A stretch of 11,719 nt of DNA from CANIZL01 sp043788645 (GCA_043788645.1 JAYVTS010000386.1:1-11719); one strand, 5' to 3'. Shown: positions 1 to 7,852, counted from the stretch's first letter. The notes: generated by a model not told the origin, from the letters alone. A program made the numbers and translations.

Positions 1-671
1 CGAAGTTGTCCCTCGGCCGCCAATCGTTCGAGGGGGGCTTTTTCAAAGACACATTGGTCGTCGGTTCCCAGATACTCGCCTACCCGCCGATTCAGCACCA
101 TGAACCCACCGCTGATGTAGGAGTTTTCGCGCTCCGGCTTTTCTTGAAAGGCAGTAATCGTGGTTCCATGGAGAGCCAGTTCACCGAACCGCCCGGCCGG
201 TCGGACTGCAGTGATCGTGGCCAGCGCTCCGTGTTGTTTGTGAAATTTGACGGCCGCGCCCAAATCCGCATCCGCCACCGCATCTCCGTACGTGAAAAGA
301 AAGTCTTCGTCTGAAATATGGGCCAACGCTCGCCGAAGTCGGCCGCCCGTTTGGGTTTCTTGGCCGGTCTCGAGCAGCGTTACGGTCCAATCCTCTTCCT
401 CATGGCTGTTATGGTATTTGATTGCGGGTTGTTGGCCCAAGCGGAGCGTCACGTCGCTGGTATGCCAAAGATAGTTCCGGAAATAATCCTTAATGACCTC
501 GCCCTTGTAGCCCAGGCAAAGAATGAAGTCTTTATGCCCATGATGGGCGTAAAACTTCATGATGTGCCAAAGGATCGGCCGACTGCCGACCGGCACCATG
601 GGTTTTGGCCGATACTCCGTTTCTTCTCGAAGTCGAGTGCCGAGCCCACCGCAAAGAATCACAACTTTCAT
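1..671 (-). CDS. rfbF: glucose-1-phosphate cytidylyltransferase (3' end cut by window edge)
   Basis: This enzyme makes CDP-glucose from CTP and glucose-1-phosphate, the entry step to CDP-linked 3,6-dideoxyhexoses and related sugars of lipopolysaccharide or capsule; it is cytosolic. Reading down from ATG at 671-669, the product begins MKVVILCGGLGTRLREET and continues YRPKPMVPVG. This is the nucleotidyltransferase signature G-G-x-G-T-R-L with the P-K-P-M lysine. L-F-T-Y-G-D-A-V-A-D near residue 125-134 is the metal/sugar-binding Y-G-D loop, and S-Y-I-S-G-G-F-M-V near residue 185 is also family-typical. No stop is met before base 1, so about 223 residues are present. RfbF proteins are roughly 255-260 residues long, so about 30-35 C-terminal residues lie outside. 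The extended Y-R-P-K-P-M-V-P-V-G and the W-H-I-M-K-F-Y-A-H-H-G-H segment favour RfbF over glucose-1-phosphate thymidylyltransferase or UTP enzymes. The gene is divergent from the regulator at 797. Partner genes such as rfbG would lie outside the window. Confidence 0.9.
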   Translation of the reverse strand, partial: MKVVILCGGLGTRLREETEYRPKPMVPVGSRPILWHIMKFYAHHGHKDFILCLGYKGEVIKDYFRNYLWHTSDVTLRLGQQPAIKYHNSHEEEDWTVTLLETGQETQTGGRLRRALAHISDEDFLFTYGDAVADADLGAAVKFHKQHGALATITAVRPAGRFGELALHGTTITAFQEKPERENSYISGGFMVLNRRVGEYLGTDDQCVFEKAPLERLAAEGQL

Positions 672-787
672 GGATCTGTTCGCTGAGACGCTGAAGATTT
701 CAAAGACGCTACAGAGCCGAGGCGGTTGATTCAAAAAAAACACCGAACGTTTGATTGAAATTGGGCTTGACGGCTTCTGTTTCTTCC

Positions 788-807
788 ATTTCTGTAATGA
801 CAGAAAT
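788..807 (+). promoter_or_regulatory. perfect 8-bp palindrome enclosing the regulator start codon (candidate operator or RNA hairpin)
   Basis: ATTTCTGTAATGACAGAAAT is a perfect inverted repeat with 8-bp arms (788-795 and 800-807) and a 4-base loop AATG (796-799). The ATG at 797-799 in the loop is the best start of the MarR-type gene. MarR-family repressors bind short palindromes and often autoregulate, so an autogenous operator is the simplest reading. In RNA the same sequence would place AUG in the tetraloop of a stable stem. An extra TTCTGT half-site lies at 775-780, and TTGACG at 767-772 could act as a -35 element. The palindrome is seen directly; the function is inferred. Confidence 0.55.
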
Positions 808-1342
808 TTCAGATATGAAAGGTCTACCGCCCGCTGAACAGAAGTTCGTCCTGCATTGGGGCGAGATGGGAACGTGCTGGGGCATCAATCGCACGGTGGC
901 CCAGGTTCATGCCTTGCTTTTCCTTGCCAAACACCCGTTGACGGCGGAGGCGATTCAGGAACGGCTCGCCGTTGCTCGTTCAAACGTGAGCAATAGTTTG
1001 AAGGAGCTTCAAACCTGGGGTTTGATTCGACGGGTCCACGTTCTCGGAGATCGACGGGACCACTTTGAGTCGCTCAAGGACGTTTTTGAGATGTTTCGGC
1101 TGGTTGTTGAAGAGCGAAAGAAACGGGAAATGGATCCGACCCTGCACGTTTTACGTGAATGTCTGGCGGAGGCTGAAAAAGATCGGTCAACCGATCCTCA
1201 TTCACGAGCCCGATTGCGGGAGATGCTGGGCTTTTTTGAAACTACGAGTGGGCTCTACGATCAAGTGAAAGGATGGCCAACCAGCACTTTTGTTAAGATC
1301 GCCGGGATGGGAGATAGAATTCGACGTTTGCTGGGATTGTGA
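797..1342 (+). CDS. GbsR/MarR-family transcriptional regulator
   Basis: This is a winged helix-turn-helix DNA-binding regulator of the GbsR/MarR group. The N-terminus P-P-A-x-x-K-F-V-L-H-W-G-E-M-G followed by W-G-I-N-R-T-V-A-Q-V-H-A-L-L-F is typical of the group. The HTH covers roughly residues 45-85, including L-T-A-E-A-I-Q-E-R-L and a recognition helix V-A-R-S-N-V-S-N-S-L-K-E-L. It is followed by the wing W-G-L-I-R-R-V-H-V-L-G-D-R-R-D-H-F. From ATG 797 the product has 181 residues. TTG at 755 keeps the frame open but adds a low-complexity leader, and ATG 815 is a second possible start. No start has a clear Shine-Dalgarno sequence. The gene ends with TGA, and a DCC/DUF393 gene follows after 43 nt on the same strand, so they are probably cotranscribed. 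The palindrome over the start suggests autorepression. The effector is unknown; GbsR itself senses choline, but that cannot be transferred here. Confidence 0.85.
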   Translation: MTEISDMKGLPPAEQKFVLHWGEMGTCWGINRTVAQVHALLFLAKHPLTAEAIQERLAVARSNVSNSLKELQTWGLIRRVHVLGDRRDHFESLKDVFEMFRLVVEERKKREMDPTLHVLRECLAEAEKDRSTDPHSRARLREMLGFFETTSGLYDQVKGWPTSTFVKIAGMGDRIRRLLGL

Positions 1343-1385
1343 GTTCAAGTGATGAAGGACAAAATGGAAGAGGAAGAACGGATCA

Positions 1386-1829
1386 ATGATGAAAACAGGA
1401 TTAATCGGTCGCGAAATTCGAGGGACGATTGGCTACGATGCCCATTGTCCCGTCTGTCTCTCGACCATGGCACGGTGGCGGGAAGTGTTTACTGTGCGCG
1501 GGTTTGTCTGGGTTCCTTTGCACGATACCTTTTGGCTGGGTCGCCTGGGATTACAGCCCGGTGACACGCCTGGAGAGATCCAGTTGGAATTGGCCGGGGG
1601 CCGTCTGCTCACCGGGGCAGCCGCGGTGATGTGGCTGGCCCGGCGGGTGTGGTGGCTCAGTCCGGTTGGGATACTCGCTTGGATCCCCGGCATCCGGCTA
1701 CTCACCCGCGCCGCATATGCTTGGGTGGCGCGGAACCGCTATTGCCTCGGCGATGTTTGCACGCTTCCAGCTCATTGGAAGCGGGGACGTCGTCATCACA
1801 ATACGACGACCTTCCTCGAACTTCCTTAA
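1386..1829 (+). CDS. DCC1-like thiol-disulfide oxidoreductase family protein (DUF393)
   Basis: This small protein (147 residues) belongs to the DCC/DUF393 family, named after its D-x-x-C-x-x-C motif near the N-terminus. Here the motif is Y-D-A-H-C-P-V-C (residues 17-24), giving a thioredoxin-like CPVC pair at 21-24. The middle has the family pattern G-G-R-L-L-T-G-A-A-A-V-M-W-L-A-R. The C-terminal part is Trp- and Arg-rich and hydrophobic (about residues 80-115). It ends in A-R-N-R-Y-C-L-G-D-V-C, which supplies a second Cys pair often seen in the family. A redox role is proposed for the family but the substrate is not established. Two ATG codons (1386, 1389) are in tandem; an AGAGGAAG run about 9 nt upstream is a plausible ribosome site. 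It sits between the MarR-type gene and the broken DUF2071 gene in an apparent operon and ends with TAA. Confidence 0.85.
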   Translation: MMKTGLIGREIRGTIGYDAHCPVCLSTMARWREVFTVRGFVWVPLHDTFWLGRLGLQPGDTPGEIQLELAGGRLLTGAAAVMWLARRVWWLSPVGILAWIPGIRLLTRAAYAWVARNRYCLGDVCTLPAHWKRGRRHHNTTTFLELP

Positions 1830-1848
1830 TCCAGATCTCAGGATTCTT

Positions 1849-2317
1849 ATGAAGAAGGAATTACCCTCACTGGGCTGAACCGATTCCGGTTTTGCGGCCG
1901 TGGTTTCGGGCTGATTGGGACGATGTGGTCTTCCTCCATTTTGCCTTGCGCCCAAACCCGCTCCAACCGTTTTGTCCGTTCCCACTTGACGTTCGGGAAG
2001 GGATGGCGTGGGTAAGCCTGGTGGCTTTCACGATGCGGCGATTTCGCTGTGCCGCGTTCGGACGGCTCGGCGAGAAGTTGCTGCGCTGGCCTAGCGATCA
2101 GCGCCTGCTCAACGTTCGGACGTACGTCAAAGTGCGTGAAGAACCAGCGATCTGTTTTTTGGCGGAGTAGCAGTCGAGTTGGATCAATGCCCAATTGGGA
2201 CCGCACTTATATTCGTTACCGTACCGTTGGGGGCGATTAAAATACCGCCGGCTTGTTGGTCGAACTGTCAGTTCATCTCGGCAGACACCTGCGAGGCGGT
2301 TAAAGACGTTGGAATGA
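1849..2317 (+). pseudogene. DUF2071 (YqjF-like) gene, frameshifted and interrupted by amber
   Basis: A DUF2071/YqjF-family reading is clear from base 1892: R-P-W-F-R-A-D-W, F-L-H-F, L-Q-P-F-C-P-F-P-L-D, A-W-V-S-L-V-A-F-T-M-R, then L-L-N-V-R-T-Y-V and F-L-A-E. The frame then meets TAG at 2168-2170, where the family has Trp in F-L-A-E-W. Past the stop the same frame carries L-G-P-H-L-Y-S-L-P-Y-R-W-G-R-L-K-Y, which matches the continuation of the family, and stops at TGA 2315-2317. The natural start is probably ATG 1849, 19 nt after the DUF393 stop and 5 nt after an AGGA ribosome site. It opens a different frame (MKKELPSLG then TGA at 1876), so a 5' frameshift is likely. The family is about 230 residues, so the C-terminal half is also missing or decayed. 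DUF2071 has no established activity. The alternative of an intact short protein of 92 residues starting at TTG 1892 is less convincing. Confidence 0.75.
2168..2170 (+). other. in-frame TAG at a conserved Trp position of DUF2071
   Basis: The codon context is GCG GAG TAG CAG TCG. The family reads F-L-A-E-W at this point and homologous sequence resumes directly after the stop, so the simplest explanation is a TGG to TAG transition. Confidence 0.7.
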
Positions 2318-2432
2318 GTGCTCCCGATTTGCTGTTGAAAGGGTCAGTGATCGACGGAACACATTCCTTTTAATCTCTCAAACATCCTGACAGCCTCACG
2401 ATCTAGGGCTTGGATGGTGAAACGGGTCCAGT

Positions 2433-2449
2433 GGAATCGTCATGATTCC
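2433..2449 (-). terminator. weak hairpin downstream of the secreted-protein gene
   Basis: GGAATC (2433-2438) and GATTCC (2444-2449) form a 6-bp stem with a 5-base loop, about 45 nt beyond the TAG of the gene ending at 2493. There is no T-run after it on the minus strand, so it is a weak candidate for an intrinsic terminator and may be chance. Confidence 0.2.
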
Positions 2450-2492
2450 TGAGAAATCAATGCGTTGCCTCCAGAATGCTTCTAGAAAAACA

Positions 2493-4361
2493 CTACCGAA
2501 CGGGTCGAGCTCGATAGAATTGTATTCCTTCGAAATTTTCTTCATCAACGACGGTCATTGGATCTCGGTCGGCCACAATTCTTCGCCATAGGAGCCATGG
2601 ACCATTCACTAGACTCTGCCGCTCCACTTCGTAGGCGGTGCCCACAACGGCAGGCCATTGGATTAGCGGGAGCTGGCCAACCTTGGCTACGAACCCCGAA
2701 CGTTTATCAAGCGGATCAGTTCCAAGGATGTACTCTCTCAGGTTGGAGCTTCCGTCGTGGTCCGGATCGGCGTCCGTTAGTGCGGCCTCACTAAACATGT
2801 AACCGAGACCAAAAAACTGTTGTCGCCAAGCGTTTGGAATGCCGTCATCGAAGTTCAATATTCGGGCGTACTGCGCTTGCCTGGTCGAAGTCACTGGGAA
2901 ACTTTCGATAAAGGCACGCAATCGAAGATTGCAGGTTCTCGTTAGGACGATGCCATCAACGTAATTGGAGCTGGTAGTAGGATTCGGCTCAGATCCGTCA
3001 ATTGTATAATAAATAACGGAATTCGTCGGTGCCCCTGTCACTAGGACCGAGACCGAATTGGTAAAAATCAAGGAATCTGGCACGAGGCTTAAATCAGCAA
3101 TGGGTGCAGCAGAGACCTCAATTTGGACAGAATCAAAGTCGACCTGCCCGCTCGGACCCGCTTTCCCGGAGCCAAGAACAATTTCCAGGGCCTTTCCCAA
3201 TTCAGCGGTGTTTGTCGGAGCGATAAAGTCCAATTGCACCTTCTGAAAGAGTCCGGCCTCTAGGTGGCGTGGACTCCCTTCGGAGACGGATTGGGCCAGC
3301 AAATTCGTGCCGACTCTAAGTTCGAGGCGGTAGCCAGGCCAACTTTCCCGAAGTGGATAGCCGACCATTGCTGAAAGTCGATAATGTTGACTGGCCGTCA
3401 GCGGTTCCTGGGACAGAGTCTGCCGAATCTCACCGGTCTGAAGAGAAAAATTAATCCAGGCAATATTTGCGCCGCTTGATGCTTCTGCGGGAAAAGAGGA
3501 ATTGGGCACGTTCCAAGTTCCGGCGCCCCCTTCACCCACATAGGTCCAGCCTGGAATCGCATTCGTACTGGGGAAGCCGTTGGTGGCTGCTAGGTAACGA
3601 AAAGTGGAGTGATGATTGTCACGAAGGTGCCCACTCCGATCAAAATGGATGAGATCTGTCCCGGAAATTGCTTCAAAATCAGAATTAAGAATCAGGTCCA
3701 AACGCGCCAACGCGGGCAGACTTACCACTTTTGCCGACACCACTCGAGTTGAATCGTAGTAAGGGTAATCTCCTTGGGTATTACCAACACTGACGGTCAA
3801 TTTGTCGCCTGCGCCAAAGTTTCTCGTTTCGGTGAAGTCAAATTTGCCACCAAATCCCGCAATCGTTCCCACTGATAAAGTCTCACTTCCTAGGCGGATA
3901 GTGATCGTCGTTGTAGGGCCGACCGTGTCAGTACCTTCAAAATGAAGATCTACGCCATAGGTTCCTCCCGTTGGGGCGGTCCATTGAAGCACCGACTGTT
4001 GGCGGTTAATTCCTGGGTGAAGGGTTAATTCGTGCGGTTGATAGGCTACTTGAGAGGACCCAACGAACTGAATAACTTTTGCCGTTGGATTGTAGGCAAT
4101 CAGAGGAAGAAAAATTGCTACTGCTGGAGTGTCAAATTGAACTCCCAATGCGGATAGAGTACCGCCACCTATATCGACCGAAAATTGTTCGTGCTGATAA
4201 GGGAGCAATGGTGAACTCAAATTTTCACTCCAACCAAAGGCCCACGTCCCGCCCGTTCCGTGTCCGGCTGCGAATTCAACTGCTGCATCATAGCTTGATC
4301 CTGCCGTGGCGATCTGGGTCAGGAGGATACCGACTCCTACTTGGTAAATACGAAATTTCAT
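2493..4361 (-). CDS. secreted multidomain protein with chitobiase-C-like and EF-hand-like motifs
   Basis: This 622-residue exported protein has no assigned function. From ATG 4361 it opens with a short signal peptide (MKFRIYQVGVGILLTQIATA, cleavage probably before or near S-S-Y-D-A-A). Residues about 23-215 form a beta-rich domain with W-A-F-G-W-S, H-E-L-T-L-H-P-G, L-Q-W-T-A-P (W127) and Y-Y-D-S-T-R-V, a module recalled from planctomycete and verrucomicrobial secreted proteins. Residues about 222-416 resemble a carbohydrate-binding jelly roll (N-S-D-F-E, I-P-G-W-T-Y, G-T-W-N-V-P, V-D-F-D-S-V). Residues about 425-500 are a chitobiase-C-terminal-like domain (I-Y-Y-T-I-D-G-S-E-P). D-A-D-P-D-H-D-G-S-S-N-L-R-E-Y-I-L-G-T-D-P near 530-550 is a calcium-loop motif. 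A short module ending F-Y-R-A-R-P-V-R closes it. The longer frame from 4436 overlaps the upstream paralog and lacks a signal peptide at its N-terminus, so it was not used. The gap to the paralog's stop is 28 nt. No catalytic motif or membrane anchor is seen; adhesion or glycan binding is a guess. Confidence 0.8.
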   Translation of the reverse strand: MKFRIYQVGVGILLTQIATAGSSYDAAVEFAAGHGTGGTWAFGWSENLSSPLLPYQHEQFSVDIGGGTLSALGVQFDTPAVAIFLPLIAYNPTAKVIQFVGSSQVAYQPHELTLHPGINRQQSVLQWTAPTGGTYGVDLHFEGTDTVGPTTTITIRLGSETLSVGTIAGFGGKFDFTETRNFGAGDKLTVSVGNTQGDYPYYDSTRVVSAKVVSLPALARLDLILNSDFEAISGTDLIHFDRSGHLRDNHHSTFRYLAATNGFPSTNAIPGWTYVGEGGAGTWNVPNSSFPAEASSGANIAWINFSLQTGEIRQTLSQEPLTASQHYRLSAMVGYPLRESWPGYRLELRVGTNLLAQSVSEGSPRHLEAGLFQKVQLDFIAPTNTAELGKALEIVLGSGKAGPSGQVDFDSVQIEVSAAPIADLSLVPDSLIFTNSVSVLVTGAPTNSVIYYTIDGSEPNPTTSSNYVDGIVLTRTCNLRLRAFIESFPVTSTRQAQYARILNFDDGIPNAWRQQFFGLGYMFSEAALTDADPDHDGSSNLREYILGTDPLDKRSGFVAKVGQLPLIQWPAVVGTAYEVERQSLVNGPWLLWRRIVADRDPMTVVDEENFEGIQFYRARPVR

Positions 4362-4389
4362 GGTGGTATTTATTTTGATCTCGTTCGTT

Positions 4390-6273
4390 TCAAGGAACAG
4401 ATACAACCCGAAAGAATACGCGACTTCCGTCGCCATCGTCGTCGGTAAGTGTCATGGGATCTCGGTCAGCTACCACTCGCCTCCAGGCTTCCCAGGGTGC
4501 ATCGTTCAATCGCCCTCTTCGATCTATCCGATAGGCAGTACCTACCACAGCTGGCCATTGGACACTAGGCACCAGTTTAATACCCGTTTGGAAACCTGAT
4601 CGTTTGTCCAACGGATCCGTGCCTGCAATGTATTCCATGAAATTGCTACGACCGTCGAGATCGGCGTCAACATCTGCCCGGGCGTTCGGGTCGAAGGCAT
4701 AGCTCGGGCCGAAATATTGTTCGCGCCATTTCATGGGAATATTATCGTCAAACCGGATCAACTTTCCGTACTGAGCACCTTGCGTTCCCGTGACCGGAAT
4801 CCGATTCTGAAAGGCTCGTGCCCGCAGATTGCTGGTGGCCGTCAGAATGACTCGATCAACATATTCGGTCCCGTTATCTGGGGTTGGCTCGGTTCCATCG
4901 GTCGTATAGTAGACCGCGGAATCGGCGGGAACGTCGGTAATCTGTACGGGCACGGAACCTGTGAAAGGTGAGGAGTCTGGAATGAAGTTCAGGACCAAGC
5001 TTAGGGTTTCCGCAATTTCGAGCTGAATCGTGTCAAAAGCTAGGAGTCCTGCTGCACCATTGGTGCCGTGGCCGAGGGCAATTTCGATAGGTTTACCAAG
5101 GCCTTTTGTATTCGTGGTGGCCCAAAAATTCACCGATACGCGTGAGAAGAAGCCGGTCGCCAGATTTGTCTGAGCCTCTGAATGTGCGAGAACATTGGTG
5201 CCGGCCCGGAGTTCCAGGCTCCATTCGGGTAGTAGTTGTCCCAATGGGGAACCGACCATCGCGGACAGGCGATAGTAGTGGCCTGCTTCGAGTGGCTCGG
5301 CTTGGAGCAACTGTCGGATTTCCCCGGCCTGCTGGGCATCACCGTTGATCCACGCGACGTTGTCACCGGCTGGAGCTTCGGCCGGGAAATAATTGGCGGG
5401 CACGTTCCAGGTGCCGGCGGCACCTTTCCCTGTGAAGGTCCAGCCTGGAATGGCATTTGTAGAATAGAAACTGTTGGTGGAGTGTAATGCGATAAAACTG
5501 GAAAAATGGGCGTCTCGGAGGCGCGAAGTTTGGTCGAAATAAACCAGATTTGTGCCGACAATCCCCTCAAAATCGGGGTTGGTAATACCTGCGAGGCGAG
5601 AGAATCTGGAACCGCTGGGGACTTGGCTAAAAATGACTGCTGAAATAACCCGAGTGGAATCGTAGAAAGGCGAAACTCCGTCTCCATTTCCAACGCTGAC
5701 CGTAAGCTTTTCGCCCGCTGAGAATTTGAGAAGGTCTTCAAACTTGAACCTATTTCCAAACCCGTCAATACTTCCTGAACTGAGTGTTACGACAGATTGC
5801 CCGACGGTGACACTAGAGGTGGTTCCGCTAGGATCTGAGCCTTCCAACTCCAGGAGTACTTTATAAGTACCGGCAATTGGCGCGGTCTATTGCATGACGG
5901 ATTGGCGTTTGGCGAAACCCGGGTGGAGAGTTAATTCGTGGGGAAAGTAGGCGATTTGAGAGGTTCCGTTGTAAAATATAGTAGTGGTAGTTGGGTTGTA
6001 AGCGACCACCGGTAGAAGATTATTGGCGTCTGGAGAATCAAACTCAACTCCAAAAGCGGTCAAGTGCCCACCGCCATCATCGATGAAATGGCGGGCAATT
6101 TGGTATGAGTTAACGGATGAATCGAGGCTTTCACTCCAGCCAAAGGACCAAGTCTTGCCCGATCCAGTGGGCGCGGCGAAATCAATGGCTGCGTCGTAAG
6201 TTGCCGCTAACCCGATGTCGACAAAAGCAAAGAAACTGACTCCAGATAAAAGGGCTAGAGTTTGGGTTTTCAC
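4390..6273 (-). pseudogene. paralogous secreted multidomain protein interrupted by in-frame TAG
   Basis: This is a tandem paralog of the 2493-4361 gene with the same domain order. GTG 6273 starts a signal peptide (MKTQTLALLSGVSFFAFV then D-I-G-L-A) followed by A-T-Y-D-A-A. The reading runs 128 residues to TAG at 5887-5889. The same frame then continues without a break as T-A-P-I-A-G-T-Y-K-V-L-L through to TGA at 4390. With the TAG ignored the product is 627 residues, almost the length of the sister (622). The later domains are all present: jelly-roll-like (P-G-W-T-F-T-G-K-G, G-T-W-N-V-P-A), chitobiase-C-like (V-Y-Y-T-T-D-G-T-E-P-T-P), calcium-loop (D-V-D-A-D-L-D-G-R-S-N-F-M-E-Y) and a C-terminal module ending F-F-R-V-V-S-V-P. 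Without readthrough, the 3' part could start only at internal codons such as TTG 5847 and would lack a signal peptide. It begins 38 nt after gatB and may be cotranscribed with it. Otherwise the sequence shows no decay, so the lesion is recent, a sequencing error, or read through. Confidence 0.75.
5887..5889 (-). other. in-frame TAG replacing conserved Trp in the W-T-A-P motif
   Basis: The minus-strand context is GTC ATG CAA TAG ACC GCG CCA. The sister protein reads S-V-L-Q-W-T-A-P at the same place (W127), so TGG to TAG is the inferred change. The codon before the stop is CAA and the base after it is A. Confidence 0.8.
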
Positions 6274-6311
6274 AATGATTGTTGAGATATTTAGAGCAGG
6301 AGGGTAGACTT

Positions 6312-7751
6312 CTAAGCTTTGAGTTTCCGTTCCAGGATCTCGCCTGCTAAGGCGGGATTGGCTTTGCCTTTGGAGAGTTTCATTAGCTGACCTTTCAAGA
6401 AATTTAAAGCGGCCGGCTTGCCACTCCGGAAATCTCCCGCAGGTCCCGGGTTGGCCGTAATCACTTCTTCCGCCAAACGCTCAATTGCCCCCGCATCACT
6501 CAATTGTGATAGGTTTTTTTGCTCCACAATCGCCCCAGGCTGGCTGCCCGTCGCAAACATTTCTAGAAATACTTCTTGGGCAATCATTGAGCTGATTCGC
6601 CCCGATTCAATCAGCTCCACCAAGGCTCGCAAATCCGTCGATTGAATCTTGAGGTCCGCGATCACGATACCCGAGAGCGAAAGCTTCGCTTGGAGATTGT
6701 TGATGACGAAATTCGCAATCGCTTTCGGATTCTTAGCTCCGGAAGCTGCCGCTTCAAAGAAGGTGGCTAAGGGATGGTTATCACGGAAAATTTCAGCGTC
6801 ACCCGCCGGAAGGTTGTAGGTCTTCATAAACCGCAGTTTACGGGCTAACGGCAACTCAATGACCTGCGAGCGTATCTCCTCCAGCCAGTTGGCCGTTGGC
6901 GAAAAAGGCATCAAGTCAGGCTCCGGAAAGTAACGGTAGTCATGCGCATCTTCCTTGCTCCGCATCGGTTCGGTAATCCCCGCATCGTCGTCCCAACGCC
7001 GGGTTTCTTGACAGAGTTTTTCTCCGCGGCTGACCGCAGCAATCTGACGCGGAATCTCGTATTCGAGAGCCCGGCGAATCCCGGAATACGAGTTCATGTT
7101 CTTAATCTCAATTTTTGCTCCCAAGGCGCTGGTTCCTTTTAGACGGACGCTAACGTTAACATCACACCGGACCATGCCTTTTTCGAGATCGCAATCCGAA
7201 ATACCCCCGCGATGGAGGATGTCTGTGAGGTTTTTGAGGTAGGCATAAGTCATTTCTGGATTTCGTAAATCCGGCTCGGAAACGATTTCCAGCAACGGTA
7301 CTCCGCCGCGGTTGAAATCGACGCCACTGGTCCGCTCAAAGTGGGTACTCTTGCCGACGTCTTCTTCGAGGTGAGCGCGGGTAATGCGGACTCGGGCTAG
7401 GCCTTCAACGGATTCTGGACCGTCGTATTCAAATTCTACCCAACCTGTCGTCGTGCTCGGACGGTCGTATTGGGTGACTTGATAGTTTTTGGCGGAATCG
7501 GGGTAGAAATAGTTTTTTCGATCAAACTTCGCGAAAGGGGGAATCGCACAATTCAACAGATAGCCGGTGAGAATCGTTAGGCGAAGGGCTTCTTCGTTGG
7601 CGACCGGGAGGACGCCGGGGAAACCAAGGCAGATCGGGCACACATTGGTGTTGGGATCGGAGCCAAACGTATTGGCGCAACCGCACCACATTTTCGACTT
7701 TGTTTTGAGCTGGACATGTGTTTCCAGGCCGATGACCGCTTCGTATTCCAT
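6312..7751 (-). CDS. gatB: aspartyl/glutamyl-tRNA(Asn/Gln) amidotransferase subunit B
   Basis: GatB is the tRNA-binding and kinase/transamidase subunit of GatCAB. The complex converts Glu-tRNA(Gln) or Asp-tRNA(Asn) to Gln-tRNA or Asn-tRNA in the cytosol, with ammonia from GatA. From ATG 7751 the product is 479 residues, the normal length. It starts MEYEAVIGLETHVQL. The zinc-type cysteines are C23, C25, C38 and C41 (W-C-G-C, C-P-I-C-L-G-F-P-G). Family motifs follow: F-Y-P-D-S-A-K-N-Y-Q, G-V-D-F-N-R-G-G-V-P-L-L-E-I-V, M-V-R-C-D-V-N-V-S, E-I-K-N-M-N-S, D-A-H-D-Y-R-Y-F-P-E-P-D-L. A YqeY-like tail ends in E-R-K-L-K-A and TAG. An upstream ATG at 7808 adds 19 residues unlike the family and is rejected. 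gatA and gatC are not adjacent. The gene is divergent from the lipoprotein at 7976 and precedes the secreted-protein pair. Confidence 0.96.
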   Translation of the reverse strand: MEYEAVIGLETHVQLKTKSKMWCGCANTFGSDPNTNVCPICLGFPGVLPVANEEALRLTILTGYLLNCAIPPFAKFDRKNYFYPDSAKNYQVTQYDRPSTTTGWVEFEYDGPESVEGLARVRITRAHLEEDVGKSTHFERTSGVDFNRGGVPLLEIVSEPDLRNPEMTYAYLKNLTDILHRGGISDCDLEKGMVRCDVNVSVRLKGTSALGAKIEIKNMNSYSGIRRALEYEIPRQIAAVSRGEKLCQETRRWDDDAGITEPMRSKEDAHDYRYFPEPDLMPFSPTANWLEEIRSQVIELPLARKLRFMKTYNLPAGDAEIFRDNHPLATFFEAAASGAKNPKAIANFVINNLQAKLSLSGIVIADLKIQSTDLRALVELIESGRISSMIAQEVFLEMFATGSQPGAIVEQKNLSQLSDAGAIERLAEEVITANPGPAGDFRSGKPAALNFLKGQLMKLSKGKANPALAGEILERKLKA

Positions 7752-7852
7752 GACAATTGCGCAATATGGCGCGGGTCCGTGGCGGGTACAATAGCGACCC
7801 GTAGCCATCGGTACGTTCAGAACCCCTGATTCGATAAAGGAACACTAATTGG

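Noticed and set aside
755..796. TTG start for the MarR-type regulator
   Set aside because: It adds a low-complexity leader (L-T-A-S-V-S-S-I-S-V) that the family lacks and covers the likely promoter and palindrome. ATG 797 or 815 fits better.
1433..1705. 90-codon minus-strand frame within the DUF393 gene
   Set aside because: It is antisense to a gene with clear family motifs and has no motif of its own.
4362..4436. Longer start of the 2493 secreted protein at 4436
   Set aside because: It overlaps the paralog's coding end and puts a non-signal sequence before a good signal peptide at 4361.
7752..7808. N-terminal extension of gatB from ATG 7808
   Set aside because: GatB proteins start close to E-A-V-I-G-L-E-T-H; the 19 extra residues (Cys-, Arg- and Pro-containing) match nothing in the family.
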